A DNA stretch of 39,244 bases from an uncultured Eubacteriales bacterium (GTDB lineage: Bacteria; Bacillota; Clostridia; Christensenellales; Aristaeellaceae), in assembly GCA_902789365.1 (NCBI GenBank), contig CADANQ010000021.1, positions 1 through 39,244 on the forward strand, read 5' to 3'. A model generated the notes under the pieces. That model was not told the origin of the DNA. It was given only the letters and a program-made list of their open reading frames with translations, and ran no database searches. Of this stretch, positions 1 through 6,856 are shown in pieces. The translations under genes and the position numbers were made by a program. Within the stretch, counting starts at the first letter, position 1; each line of letters starts with the position of its first letter.

Positions 1-73
1 ATAATCGGAGGGAGATCCCTCCGATACCTCCCCTCTGCTGCCATACGTTCGTTCTCCTTCACACACGACTGAA
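1..73 (-). repeat. End of a multicopy element, left copy (inverted relative to 38974-39046)
   Basis: Bases 1-73 are the reverse complement of 38974-39046 with two mismatches (base k pairs with base 39047-k). Similarity stops sharply at 73/74, so 73 is an element boundary and the element continues off the left edge. Read on the minus strand it holds an AAGGAG ribosome-binding site, an ATG about 9 bases later, and a 10-bp hairpin (ATCGGAGGGA/TCCCTCCGAT). The family is not recognised. Confidence 0.8.
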
Positions 74-140
74 CAGTTACCTTTGGGCAGACATACGGCG
101 TCTCCTCCGCTCATACAGGATGCCTTTCTCGGATGGGGGG

Positions 141-184
141 CCGGGGGAAAACGCTCTTTGGGCACAAAGAGCGGTCTCCCCCGG
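141..184. other. Strong 20-bp hairpin upstream of miaA
   Basis: CCGGGGGAAAACGCTCTTTG at 141-160 and CAAAGAGCGGTCTCCCCCGG at 165-184 form a 20-bp stem with two mismatches and a GGCA loop. No T-run follows on either strand, so a standard intrinsic terminator is not supported. It lies just upstream of the miaA promoter. It could be a leader element of a lost minus-strand gene or the remains of a terminator. Bases 74-205 hold no other gene I can support. Confidence 0.6.
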
Positions 185-205
185 AGCCTCCTCCCGTCCT
201 GTCTA

Positions 206-234
206 TTGACTTTTGCCTGTCCCGCTTTTAGAAT
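206..234 (+). promoter_or_regulatory. Sigma-A promoter of miaA
   Basis: TTGACT (206-211) and TAGAAT (229-234) with 17-bp spacing, 33 bp before the miaA start codon. Confidence 0.7.
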
Positions 235-266
235 GAATCCACATCAAGTCGGCAAAGGAGCGGACT

Positions 267-1178
267 ATGCGGAACCTGATTGTCATCGAAGGAACGAACG
301 CCTCCGGCAAAAGCGGCCTGGGGGTGGCCCTGGCCTCCCGTTTCGGCGGGGAGGTGGTCTCGGCGGATTCCCGCCAGGTGTTCCGGGGCCTGGATCTGGG
401 CAGCGGAAAGATCACTCTGGACGAGACGCGGGGCGTTCCCCACCACTTATTGGACGTATGCGAGCCAGGCTGTTTTTTTTCCATGGCGGACTACCAGCGC
501 CTGGCCTACGCGGCCATAGAGGACATCCTGGACCGGGGAAAGCTCCCCTTTCTGGTGGGCGGCACCGGGCTGTACGTGGATTCGGTGGCGGACGGATACC
601 TTCTGAGCGACCGGGCGCCGGACTTAAATTACCGCGCCGAACTGGAAAAGCTGACCACGCCGGAGCTTTACAGCCTTCTGCAGAAGACCCTGCCGGGCTG
701 GGAGGTGGACAAAAACAACCGCAACCGCGTGATGCGGGTGCTGGAAAAGCACCACGACGGCGATCTTGAAAAAACCGGCCGCGAGCCCCGCTACCGCGTC
801 CTGCGCCTGGGCGTCACCTGGGACAGGGAAACGCTGAAAAAGCGCATTGACGAGCGTCTGGACCGCCGCTTCGAAGAGGGCATGTCGGATGAGGTCAGGG
901 GGCTAATGGACAGCGGCGTTTCCCGGGAATTCCTGGACGGCCTGGGGCTGGAATACCGCTATATCACCCGTTACCTGACCGGCGAAATCCCGGACTTTGA
1001 CGATATGAAGGTGCAGCTTTCCCTGGCCATCAAGCGCTTTGCCCGGCGTCAGATGACCTGGTTCCGCCGGCATAAGGACGTAATCTGGCTGGACATGAGC
1101 GCCGACCCCGTCCGGCAGGGCGAAGAGGCGATCCGCGCCTTCCTGAAGAGCGATCCGGGAGGACAGGACATTGGATAA
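267..1178 (+). CDS. miaA: tRNA dimethylallyltransferase MiaA
   Basis: Transfers a dimethylallyl group to N6 of A37 in tRNAs reading codons that start with U, the first step to i6A/ms2i6A. The 303-residue protein has the P-loop GTNASGKS at residues 9-16 (usual form GPTASGKT/S), the substrate motif SADSRQVFRGLD near 33-44, GGTGLY near 100, and the C-terminal RQMTWFRR motif typical of MiaA. Length is normal. The ATG has a GGAG site 8 bases upstream and a good promoter at 206-234. The next gene overlaps its 3' end by 8 bases. Family membership is clear; activity is inferred from it. Confidence 0.95.
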   Translation: MRNLIVIEGTNASGKSGLGVALASRFGGEVVSADSRQVFRGLDLGSGKITLDETRGVPHHLLDVCEPGCFFSMADYQRLAYAAIEDILDRGKLPFLVGGTGLYVDSVADGYLLSDRAPDLNYRAELEKLTTPELYSLLQKTLPGWEVDKNNRNRVMRVLEKHHDGDLEKTGREPRYRVLRLGVTWDRETLKKRIDERLDRRFEEGMSDEVRGLMDSGVSREFLDGLGLEYRYITRYLTGEIPDFDDMKVQLSLAIKRFARRQMTWFRRHKDVIWLDMSADPVRQGEEAIRAFLKSDPGGQDIG

Positions 1179-2577
1179 AGCCCATCCCTTCGGCGAGAGG
1201 AGCATGCTGGCCACCATCGCCGCCCTGGGATGGCCCACCATGCTGGAGCAGTTTTTTCAGACCGCCGTGCAGTACATCGACACGGCGATGGTAGGGTCCC
1301 TGGGCACCCACGCCACCGCGGCCGTGGGCTGCACCGGCACCGTCAACTGGCTCATCGGCGGGCTGGTGTCGTCCATGGGCATCGGCTTCCTGGCCATGAT
1401 CAGCCAGTCCATCGGGGCCCGCAGGCCGGAAAGGGCCCGGGCCGCCGCGGCCCAGAGCCTTTCGGTGACGCTGATCACGGGCCTGGCGCTGACGGTGCTG
1501 ATCCAGGCCCTGGCGGGCTTCGTTCCGGGCTGGATGCGGGCCGACCCCCTGATCCGGGAGGATGCGGCCATGTATTTCCGCGTCCTGCACGCAACCATAT
1601 TGCTGCGGGCCCTGTCCATCATCCCGGCCACCGTGCTCCGGGCCGCCGGGGACACCCGCACGCCGATGCGCATCGCCCTGGGGATCAACGGCATCAACGT
1701 GGCGCTCAATTTTCTTTTGATCTATCCCGCCCGCACGGTCACGCTGTTTTCCCGCGAAATCACGCTGCCCGGCGCGGGGCTCGGCATCGCCGGGGCCGCC
1801 TGGGCCAGCGCCCTGGCCTACGGCGCCGGCGGGATCGTGACCCTCCTTAAAATGCTGAACCACCCGGCCGTATCCCCCAGGGGCTGTTCCCTGCGGCCGG
1901 ACCGGCGGATCCTGGGCCCGGTGTTCCGGGTGACGCTGCCGAATATGCTGCAGCGCTTCGCCACCTCCATGGGCTATGTGGTCTTCGCCTCGCTGATCAA
2001 CGCCCTGGGCGAGACCTCCACCGCGGCGCACACCGTCGCCAACACCGTGGAATCGGCCTTTTACATCCCGGGCTGGGGCATGCAGACCGCGGCCGCAACC
2101 CTGGCGGGCTTCGCCTTCGGGGAGAAAAACAGGGAAAAGCTCCGCCGGCTCGGCAGCACCTTCCTCCTTCTGGAGATTGCGCTGATGGTGGTAAGCGGCG
2201 GCCTGCTGTTCATCCTCGCCGGGCCGCTGGTGCGCCTCTTCACGCGGGACCCGGCCGTCATCCGCCTGGGAACCACGGTCCTGAGGATGGTGGCGGTCTC
2301 GGAGCCCTTCTACGGCGTGCCCATCGTGACCGAGGGCATGATGCAGGGCTGCGGGCAGACGAAAATCCCCATGATATACAACCTCGCCGGCATGTGGGGC
2401 GTCAGAATCCTGGGTACCTGGGTGTGCACCTGCCTCCTCGGGTACGGGCTCATCAGCGCCTGGGGCTGCATGATCGGGCACAACATGACGCTGTTTTTCC
2501 TGTTCGGGCTCCGGTTCCTCTCCGGCAGGTGGAACCCGCTGGAAACAGGCGAAAAAACACGGAAAAACGCCGGATAA
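1171..2577 (+). CDS. MATE family multidrug/cation antiporter
   Basis: A hydrophobic 468-residue polytopic membrane protein with the layout of MATE (NorM/DinF-type) exporters: two related six-helix halves, with GWPTMLEQFFQTAVQYIDTA in helix 1 and matching repeat features such as LPNMLQRFATSM after the midpoint. MATE proteins export organic cations or metabolites using a Na+ or H+ gradient; the substrate cannot be told here. The chosen TTG start at 1171 has a GGGAGG site at good distance and overlaps the end of miaA, implying translational coupling. An ATG at 1204 with its own GAGAGGAG is an alternative start that would shorten the N-terminus by 11 residues. Confidence 0.9.
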   Translation: MDKAHPFGERSMLATIAALGWPTMLEQFFQTAVQYIDTAMVGSLGTHATAAVGCTGTVNWLIGGLVSSMGIGFLAMISQSIGARRPERARAAAAQSLSVTLITGLALTVLIQALAGFVPGWMRADPLIREDAAMYFRVLHATILLRALSIIPATVLRAAGDTRTPMRIALGINGINVALNFLLIYPARTVTLFSREITLPGAGLGIAGAAWASALAYGAGGIVTLLKMLNHPAVSPRGCSLRPDRRILGPVFRVTLPNMLQRFATSMGYVVFASLINALGETSTAAHTVANTVESAFYIPGWGMQTAAATLAGFAFGEKNREKLRRLGSTFLLLEIALMVVSGGLLFILAGPLVRLFTRDPAVIRLGTTVLRMVAVSEPFYGVPIVTEGMMQGCGQTKIPMIYNLAGMWGVRILGTWVCTCLLGYGLISAWGCMIGHNMTLFFLFGLRFLSGRWNPLETGEKTRKNAG

Positions 2578-2629
2578 TCATGGCCGAAAACGAAAATAGC
2601 GGCCCGGCAAAACGAAAAGGATGATCCCA

Positions 2630-2905
2630 ATGAAAGCTCCCCGGATACTGAATCCCCGGAACATCGTCAACAAAATGGAGCAGGCCCACTGCCTGTTCAC
2701 CCTGATCGGCTGCCTGATCGTGATCGTCTGCACCGCCGCGGGCGTCATCATGAACCTGACCACGATCTACGACGAAAACTTCGATCACATGGGCATCCGC
2801 ACCTTCTGCATGTTCACCGTGAATTCCAATATCCTCGCCTCGGCCGGGATATTCATGGTGCTCCCCTACGCCGTCGACGGGCTCCGGATGAAAAACTCAA
2901 ATTGA
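2630..2905 (+). pseudogene. Truncated Pr6Pr-like membrane protein (N-terminal fragment)
   Basis: A 91-codon frame starting at an ATG with AAAAGGA 8 bases upstream. It encodes two membrane segments (IGCLIVIVCTAAGVIM, and NSNILASAGIFMVLPYAV) separated by a short loop. The end, LPYAVDGLRMKN, resembles the middle of six-helix Pr6Pr-like proteins, which normally run on for well over 100 more residues. Here the frame stops inside a 9-bp inverted repeat (2896-2920), so the gene appears to have lost its 3' part there. An intact small membrane protein is possible but less likely. The family match is from memory of the motif pattern. Confidence 0.55.
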
Positions 2906-2960
2906 AATTATCAATTTGAGAATCCGCGTGCTGCGCACGCTTATGCCGCGCAAAGCGCGT
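2896..2960. repeat. Cluster of short palindromes at a gene truncation point
   Basis: Three inverted repeats in a row: CTCAAATTG/CAATTTGAG (2896-2920), GCGTGC/GCACGC (2926-2940) and CGCG/CGCG (2947-2960). They sit exactly where the upstream membrane-protein frame ends. The following stretch to 3131 has an open frame (about residues MIATEKRGRSREELCRVYLD, from 3018) that looks partly coding but matches nothing I recognise. Confidence 0.5.
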
Positions 2961-3131
2961 CATACCGTCCACAGCGAAACTGAACGCGCCTCCTTAGCCT
3001 TTTTAAACAGGATCAGTATGATCGCCACGGAAAAACGCGGCCGCTCCCGGGAAGAGCTGTGCCGCGTTTACCTGGACGCCTGGCTGTCCGCCGAAAATGA
3101 AAAACCAAAGGCGCGATCCTCAGGGCATTGG

Positions 3132-3725
3132 TTATATAATCACTTTTTCCAGCGGCCATTTGGGCACGTGGTGCACGTCGTTTTCGTCCCGCCAGTAGGG
3201 CGGCATGCCCTCTTTGCGTTCCTCCAGCGCCGTTTTCTCGGCGCTGACGCCCAGGGCAATCACCAGCAGCGGGCGGAAGCGCCCGTCGATGGACAGCGCG
3301 TTCGCCACGCCCTCGCGGCTGAAATTCATGATCATCAGCGAGGCGAGTCCCTTTTCCGCCGCCGCAAGGCAGATGGTCTGGGCGGCGATGCCCACGTCGC
3401 AGTACATGGCGGGCGTCGCCTCCGCCGCCGCGGCGGTATCCAGGCAAATGACAATATAGGCCCGGGCGCCTTTCCCGGGGTCCGGCAGATGCCTTTCGGG
3501 CAGGGCCGCGCCCCAGCGGGTGGCCTTCAGCACCCTGTCGTTCGTTTCGCTTTCCCAGGAAAGCTTATAGCGCAGCGCCTGCAGATTGCCCCCCGAGGGG
3601 CACAGGCGCGCGCAGTCCGTAAGCTTCGTGAGCGTTTCTTTTTTTACCTCCGTCGGGGCGTATCCCCGGCAGCTCCTGCTTTTCTCAGCCAGTTCCCTGA
3701 TCACCGTTCCATCCATCCTTTCCAT
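3132..3725 (-). CDS. Nitroreductase family protein (FMN-dependent oxidoreductase)
   Basis: About 197 residues of the FMN nitroreductase fold: an N-terminal SRSCRGY segment, the FMN-binding CPSGGNLQALRYK segment, the GIAAQTICLAAAEKGL helix near the second flavin site, and the end PYWRDENDVHHVPKWPLEKV shared with a common clostridial nitroreductase subgroup. It is the last gene of the riboswitch-controlled corrinoid transport operon and overlaps btuD. Start: the ATG at 3725 has AAAGAG 5 bases upstream, while an ATG at 3749 has its GGAGG too close; an ATG at 3716 is also possible. It might act on a corrinoid or flavin, but this is inferred only from the operon. BluB seems unlikely. Confidence 0.85.
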   Translation of the reverse strand: MERMDGTVIRELAEKSRSCRGYAPTEVKKETLTKLTDCARLCPSGGNLQALRYKLSWESETNDRVLKATRWGAALPERHLPDPGKGARAYIVICLDTAAAAEATPAMYCDVGIAAQTICLAAAEKGLASLMIMNFSREGVANALSIDGRFRPLLVIALGVSAEKTALEERKEGMPPYWRDENDVHHVPKWPLEKVII

Positions 3726-4468
3726 ACGCTCTTTTTTTCGCGGATCCATTCCTCCGCGTCCATATCAAAGGTCTTCCCGAGGTTTTCGCCCGTCATAACC
3801 TCTCCCGCGCGCCCGAAAGCCACCAAATGTCCTTCCCGCAGCAGGGCGCAGTGGGTGCCGTAGAGGCGGCACAGGTCCAAATCGTGCTCCACCGACACCG
3901 CGCAGCGCCTTCCCCGGGCAAGCCACGCCCTCACCAGGTCGTAGATTTCCTTCTGGTAGCGCATGTCCAGGGACCGGGTGGCCTCGTCCAGCAGCAGTAC
4001 GTCGGTATCCTGGCAGAAGACCTGGGCCAGGAATACCCTCTGGCTTTCCCCGCCGGAAAGCCCGGACATCCGCCGGTCCCGAAGGTCTGTGAGCATCGTC
4101 ATTTCCAGGGCCCGCGCCACCCTTTCCCCGCCGTCCGGCGCCGGGAAAAAACGGTTCCGGCGGGACGCGTAGAGCCCCAGCGCCACGGTCTCGGCCACGG
4201 TAAAATCCTCGTCCACGCGGCTCCCCTGGCTGAGCACCGCCATTTTGCGGGCCCGGGATGCGCTTTTCATTTCCCTTACCTCGCCGCCCTCCAAAAGGAT
4301 GCTGCCCCGGTAGGGAAGCACCCCGGCCGCGGCCTCCAGCAGCGTGGTCTTGCCGGAGCCGTTGGGGCCGCAGAGCATCAGCCATTCGCCCTCCCGGACG
4401 CTGAGGGACACGTCCGCGGCGGCGGTTTTTTTGTCATAGCTTACGGTGACGCCCTTCCATTCCAGCAT
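3701..4468 (-). CDS. btuD: Corrinoid/iron-complex ABC transporter ATP-binding protein (BtuD/FecE type)
   Basis: ATPase subunit of an ABC importer. In 255 residues it has Walker A GPNGSGKTT (about 34-42), Q-loop VLSQGS, ABC signature LSGGESQRV, Walker B VLLLDEATRSLD and the switch histidine in VSVEHDLD. It belongs to the BtuD/FecE/FhuC group that pairs with FecCD permeases. It lies 10 bases downstream of the permease gene and overlaps the nitroreductase start. Sequence alone does not separate heme, siderophore and B12 importers; the cobalamin riboswitch ahead of the operon makes a corrinoid the likely substrate. Confidence 0.93.
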   Translation of the reverse strand: MLEWKGVTVSYDKKTAAADVSLSVREGEWLMLCGPNGSGKTTLLEAAAGVLPYRGSILLEGGEVREMKSASRARKMAVLSQGSRVDEDFTVAETVALGLYASRRNRFFPAPDGGERVARALEMTMLTDLRDRRMSGLSGGESQRVFLAQVFCQDTDVLLLDEATRSLDMRYQKEIYDLVRAWLARGRRCAVSVEHDLDLCRLYGTHCALLREGHLVAFGRAGEVMTGENLGKTFDMDAEEWIREKKSVWKGWMER

Positions 4469-4478
4469 CGTCCGCGTT

Positions 4479-5507
4479 TCAGCGCACCCCCTTCCGCGTA
4501 CGGTAAAAGACGACCACGAAAACCGCCGCGCCGATCATGCTGGTGACCACGCCCACCGGCAGCTCCACGGGGCTGAGCAGCGTCCTGGCGCACAGGTCGC
4601 ACAGCATCAGGAAAACGGCGCCGCCGAAAACGCAGGCCGGCAGCAGAACCCGGTGGTCCGGGCCGGTCAGCCTGCGCAGGATATGGGGAACCACCAGCCC
4701 CACAAAGGCCACGGAGCCGCCCACCGACACGCACACGCCCACCATCACCGACACCAGCACCAGCACAATGAAGCGCACCGCCTTTACATTGACGCCCAGG
4801 TGCGCCGCGTTTTTTTCGCCCCCGGAAAAGGCGTTCAGTTCCGGAGAGAGCATGACAAGCCCCGCACCGCAGACGACCAGCGTTCCCAGCAGGATCAGCA
4901 CCTGGGGATAGTCCGCCCCGGAAAAGGAGCCCATGGTCCAGAAGGTGATGGAACGCAGCTTTTCCCCCGAAAATGTGACCAGCAGACTCATCGCGCTGGA
5001 GACGAACATGGTGTAAATGATGCCGATGAGGATGATGGTGTGGGTGGACAGGCTGCGGTCCATGGCAAAGGCCAGGGCCAGGATGGCGGCGAGGCTGAGG
5101 AAGGCGAAAAGGATCGCCGTGACCATGGTTCCGGCCAGCGGAACGCCGGGAAAACGGATTCCCAGCAATATGGCCGACGCCGCCCCCAGGGACGCGCCAC
5201 TGGCCACGCCCAGGGTGCTGCCGTCCGCCAGGGGATTGCGCAGCAGGCCCTGCATGGCCGCGCCGGACAGCGAAAGGGCAGAGCCGCACAGCATGGCGCA
5301 CAGCACCCGGGGCAGGCGCACCCGCAGAATGATGCTGACCTCCGCGCCGCTCTGGGGCCGGCCCCAAATGCCGTTCCACACCGTGGAAAGAACCTTTTCC
5401 GCCGGGATATTCACCGATCCCGCGCACACGCACAGGACAAGCGCCGCCAGGGTGCCGAGCGCCGGAATCAAAACCGCCAGTTCTTTGATTACGCCGCGAT
5501 CCTTCAA
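4479..5507 (-). CDS. btuC: Corrinoid/iron-complex ABC transporter permease (BtuC/FecCD type)
   Basis: A FecCD-family permease with about ten hydrophobic segments and the family motifs RLPRVLCAMLCGSALSLSGA, NPLADGSTLGVASGASLGAA and GLVVPHILRRLTGPDHR. I start it at TTG 5507, which has GGGAGGG about 9 bases upstream and gives 342 residues, the usual family length. The frame is open back to 5609, but that would add a non-hydrophobic extension running into btuF. It forms the membrane channel of the importer with BtuD and receives substrate from BtuF. A hairpin between btuF and this start may lower its expression relative to the binding protein. Confidence 0.92.
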   Translation of the reverse strand: MKDRGVIKELAVLIPALGTLAALVLCVCAGSVNIPAEKVLSTVWNGIWGRPQSGAEVSIILRVRLPRVLCAMLCGSALSLSGAAMQGLLRNPLADGSTLGVASGASLGAASAILLGIRFPGVPLAGTMVTAILFAFLSLAAILALAFAMDRSLSTHTIILIGIIYTMFVSSAMSLLVTFSGEKLRSITFWTMGSFSGADYPQVLILLGTLVVCGAGLVMLSPELNAFSGGEKNAAHLGVNVKAVRFIVLVLVSVMVGVCVSVGGSVAFVGLVVPHILRRLTGPDHRVLLPACVFGGAVFLMLCDLCARTLLSPVELPVGVVTSMIGAAVFVVVFYRTRKGVR

Positions 5508-5527
5508 GTTCGAACCCCTCCCGAAAA

Positions 5528-5553
5528 GGGCTGCCGCGAAGCGCGGCAGCCCC
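5528..5553 (-). terminator. Intercistronic hairpin (partial terminator/processing site) between btuF and btuC
   Basis: On the minus strand GGGCTGCCGCG and CGCGGCAGCCC form an 11-bp stem with a 3-base loop, followed by TTTT and then the btuC ribosome-binding site. Such hairpins often leave more transcript for the binding protein than for the permease; that role here is inferred. Confidence 0.6.
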
Positions 5554-5565
5554 GAAATATCGGCC

Positions 5566-6492
5566 TCAGGCCGCGTTGTTCCCTGCCGCAAGTGTCCTGA
5601 GAAGCTCAAGGATCAGTTCGGCGGCGTCCACTACGCGGGGTCCGGGACGGGCAATGGAAGAGGTGTTGTCAAAAAGGATCGCGCCGTTCTTCACGGCCGA
5701 CACGTTTTCCCAGCCGGCGCGGGAGGCGATCTCCTCGTCCGGGGCCGGGCCTTCGCCGTAATACATCGTGGTGGTAAAGATCAGGTCTGGATTCAGGGCC
5801 AGCACCTGCTCTTCGCTGACGCTGTTGTGGCCGGACAGATCGCCGAAAATGTTCTTCATCCCCATCATGGCGCACAGGTCGTCAAAGAAAATGCCGCTGC
5901 CGCCGGCCCACAGGCCCCACTGGAGCGGGCTTTCCTCATAATAGAAGGTCTTCCCTTCCGATCCGAGGGCTTTGGCTTCGGCGGCGATGCCGGCAAGCTC
6001 CGCCCGCATGGACGCGGCCAGCTCCTTCGCCTCGTCATTCCTTCCGACCACCGCGCCGAGAAGCGCGATGCAGGTATAGATGTCCTCCAGGCTCTGGGCG
6101 TCGGTGACGATCACGCGGATGCCCGCGTCCTCCAGCGCCTTCACCTGCTCCTCGGTCTGGCTCATCACGGTCATGATCACCGCCTGGGGTGACAGTGCGA
6201 TGATCTCCTCCAGGTTGGTCTCGTAGCCGCTCATCACGGACGGGACCTCAAGCGCTTCCTCGGGCCAGTCCACATACGCGCCGCGGCCCACAACTTTGTC
6301 CCCCGCGCCGATGGCGTAAAGGATCTCCGCGTCGCCGGGCTGGAGCACCACCACCCGCTCGGCGGGGGCGTCCAGTGTGATCTCGCGGCCGGCCATGTCG
6401 GTCACGGTCACCCGTGTGTCTTCCGCCAGGGCCGGTCCGCAGCCGGCCAGCATCATGACGCACAGAAACAGGGAAATGATTTTTCCGGTCAT
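5566..6492 (-). CDS. btuF: Periplasmic-binding-protein-like lipoprotein, corrinoid uptake (BtuF type)
   Basis: A 308-residue substrate-binding lipoprotein: lipobox LAGC near residue 18 after a hydrophobic signal, then the class III binding-protein fold (VTVTDMAGREITLDAPAERV, later PDLIFTTTMYYG). It would be anchored outside the membrane and hand substrate to the BtuC-BtuD transporter. The ATG at 6492 has AAGGAGG at good distance. It is the first gene behind the cobalamin riboswitch, which is the main reason to assign corrinoid rather than iron-siderophore or heme specificity. Confidence 0.9.
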   Translation of the reverse strand: MTGKIISLFLCVMMLAGCGPALAEDTRVTVTDMAGREITLDAPAERVVVLQPGDAEILYAIGAGDKVVGRGAYVDWPEEALEVPSVMSGYETNLEEIIALSPQAVIMTVMSQTEEQVKALEDAGIRVIVTDAQSLEDIYTCIALLGAVVGRNDEAKELAASMRAELAGIAAEAKALGSEGKTFYYEESPLQWGLWAGGSGIFFDDLCAMMGMKNIFGDLSGHNSVSEEQVLALNPDLIFTTTMYYGEGPAPDEEIASRAGWENVSAVKNGAILFDNTSSIARPGPRVVDAAELILELLRTLAAGNNAA

Positions 6493-6511
6493 CCTGATGA
6501 CCTCCTTTGTA

Positions 6512-6735
6512 TTGTTCGGACACCTTAAGGGGAAGACAGGTCTCCCGGCTTGGCATCATCCTAATCGGACACCTTCCCACCCGAAGGGCAGTGGCTGCCG
6601 GAAAAGGGCTGATCCCTCCTTTCCCGGCGTCGTCCTTTCGTCCGCTTCACGGTTACTGGGATAGCTCGGAAATCTCATCCGCTTCCCATGACGGCATGGC
6701 CGCCGCGTGTCGCCACGCATCCGCTCCTTAAAGCG
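6512..6735 (-). promoter_or_regulatory. Cobalamin (AdoCbl/B12) riboswitch
   Basis: Read on the minus strand, the btuF leader shows the conserved blocks of the cobalamin riboswitch in order: CCGTGAAGCGGACGAA, then AGCCACTGCCC and GTGGGAAGG, then GATGATGCCAAGC followed by the B12 box GGGAGACCTG (forward 6536-6555). The box is close to the btuF ribosome-binding site and no T-run follows, so control of translation start is more likely than transcription termination. Outer limits are approximate. Confidence 0.88.
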
Positions 6736-6750
6736 CGTCCGCCACCCGAA

Positions 6751-6779
6751 ATTATACGTTGTCCCCCGCCGCCTGTCAA
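6751..6779 (-). promoter_or_regulatory. Consensus sigma-A promoter of the btuFCD operon
   Basis: On the minus strand: TTGACA (6774-6779), 17-bp spacer, TATAAT (6751-6756), a perfect match to consensus. It is placed to start the RNA at the 5' end of the cobalamin riboswitch. Confidence 0.9.
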
Positions 6780-6794
6780 ACCCCGGCCCGCCGC

Positions 6795-6823
6795 TTGCGT
6801 TTCGCGGCAAAACCGGATACAAT
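6795..6823 (+). promoter_or_regulatory. Promoter of the SNF2 helicase gene
   Basis: TTGCGT (6795-6800), 17-bp spacer, TACAAT (6818-6823), 33 bp before the start codon. It is back to back with the riboswitch promoter; the two -35 boxes are 15 bp apart. Confidence 0.7.
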
Positions 6824-6856
6824 GACAAACGGAACGAAAGACGAAAGGATTCCGCC

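Noticed and set aside
3132-3725. Assigning the nitroreductase as BluB (5,6-dimethylbenzimidazole synthase)
   Set aside because: Operon context suggests it, but the sequence follows a common clostridial nitroreductase subgroup and BluB chemistry needs oxygen, unlikely in this probable anaerobe.
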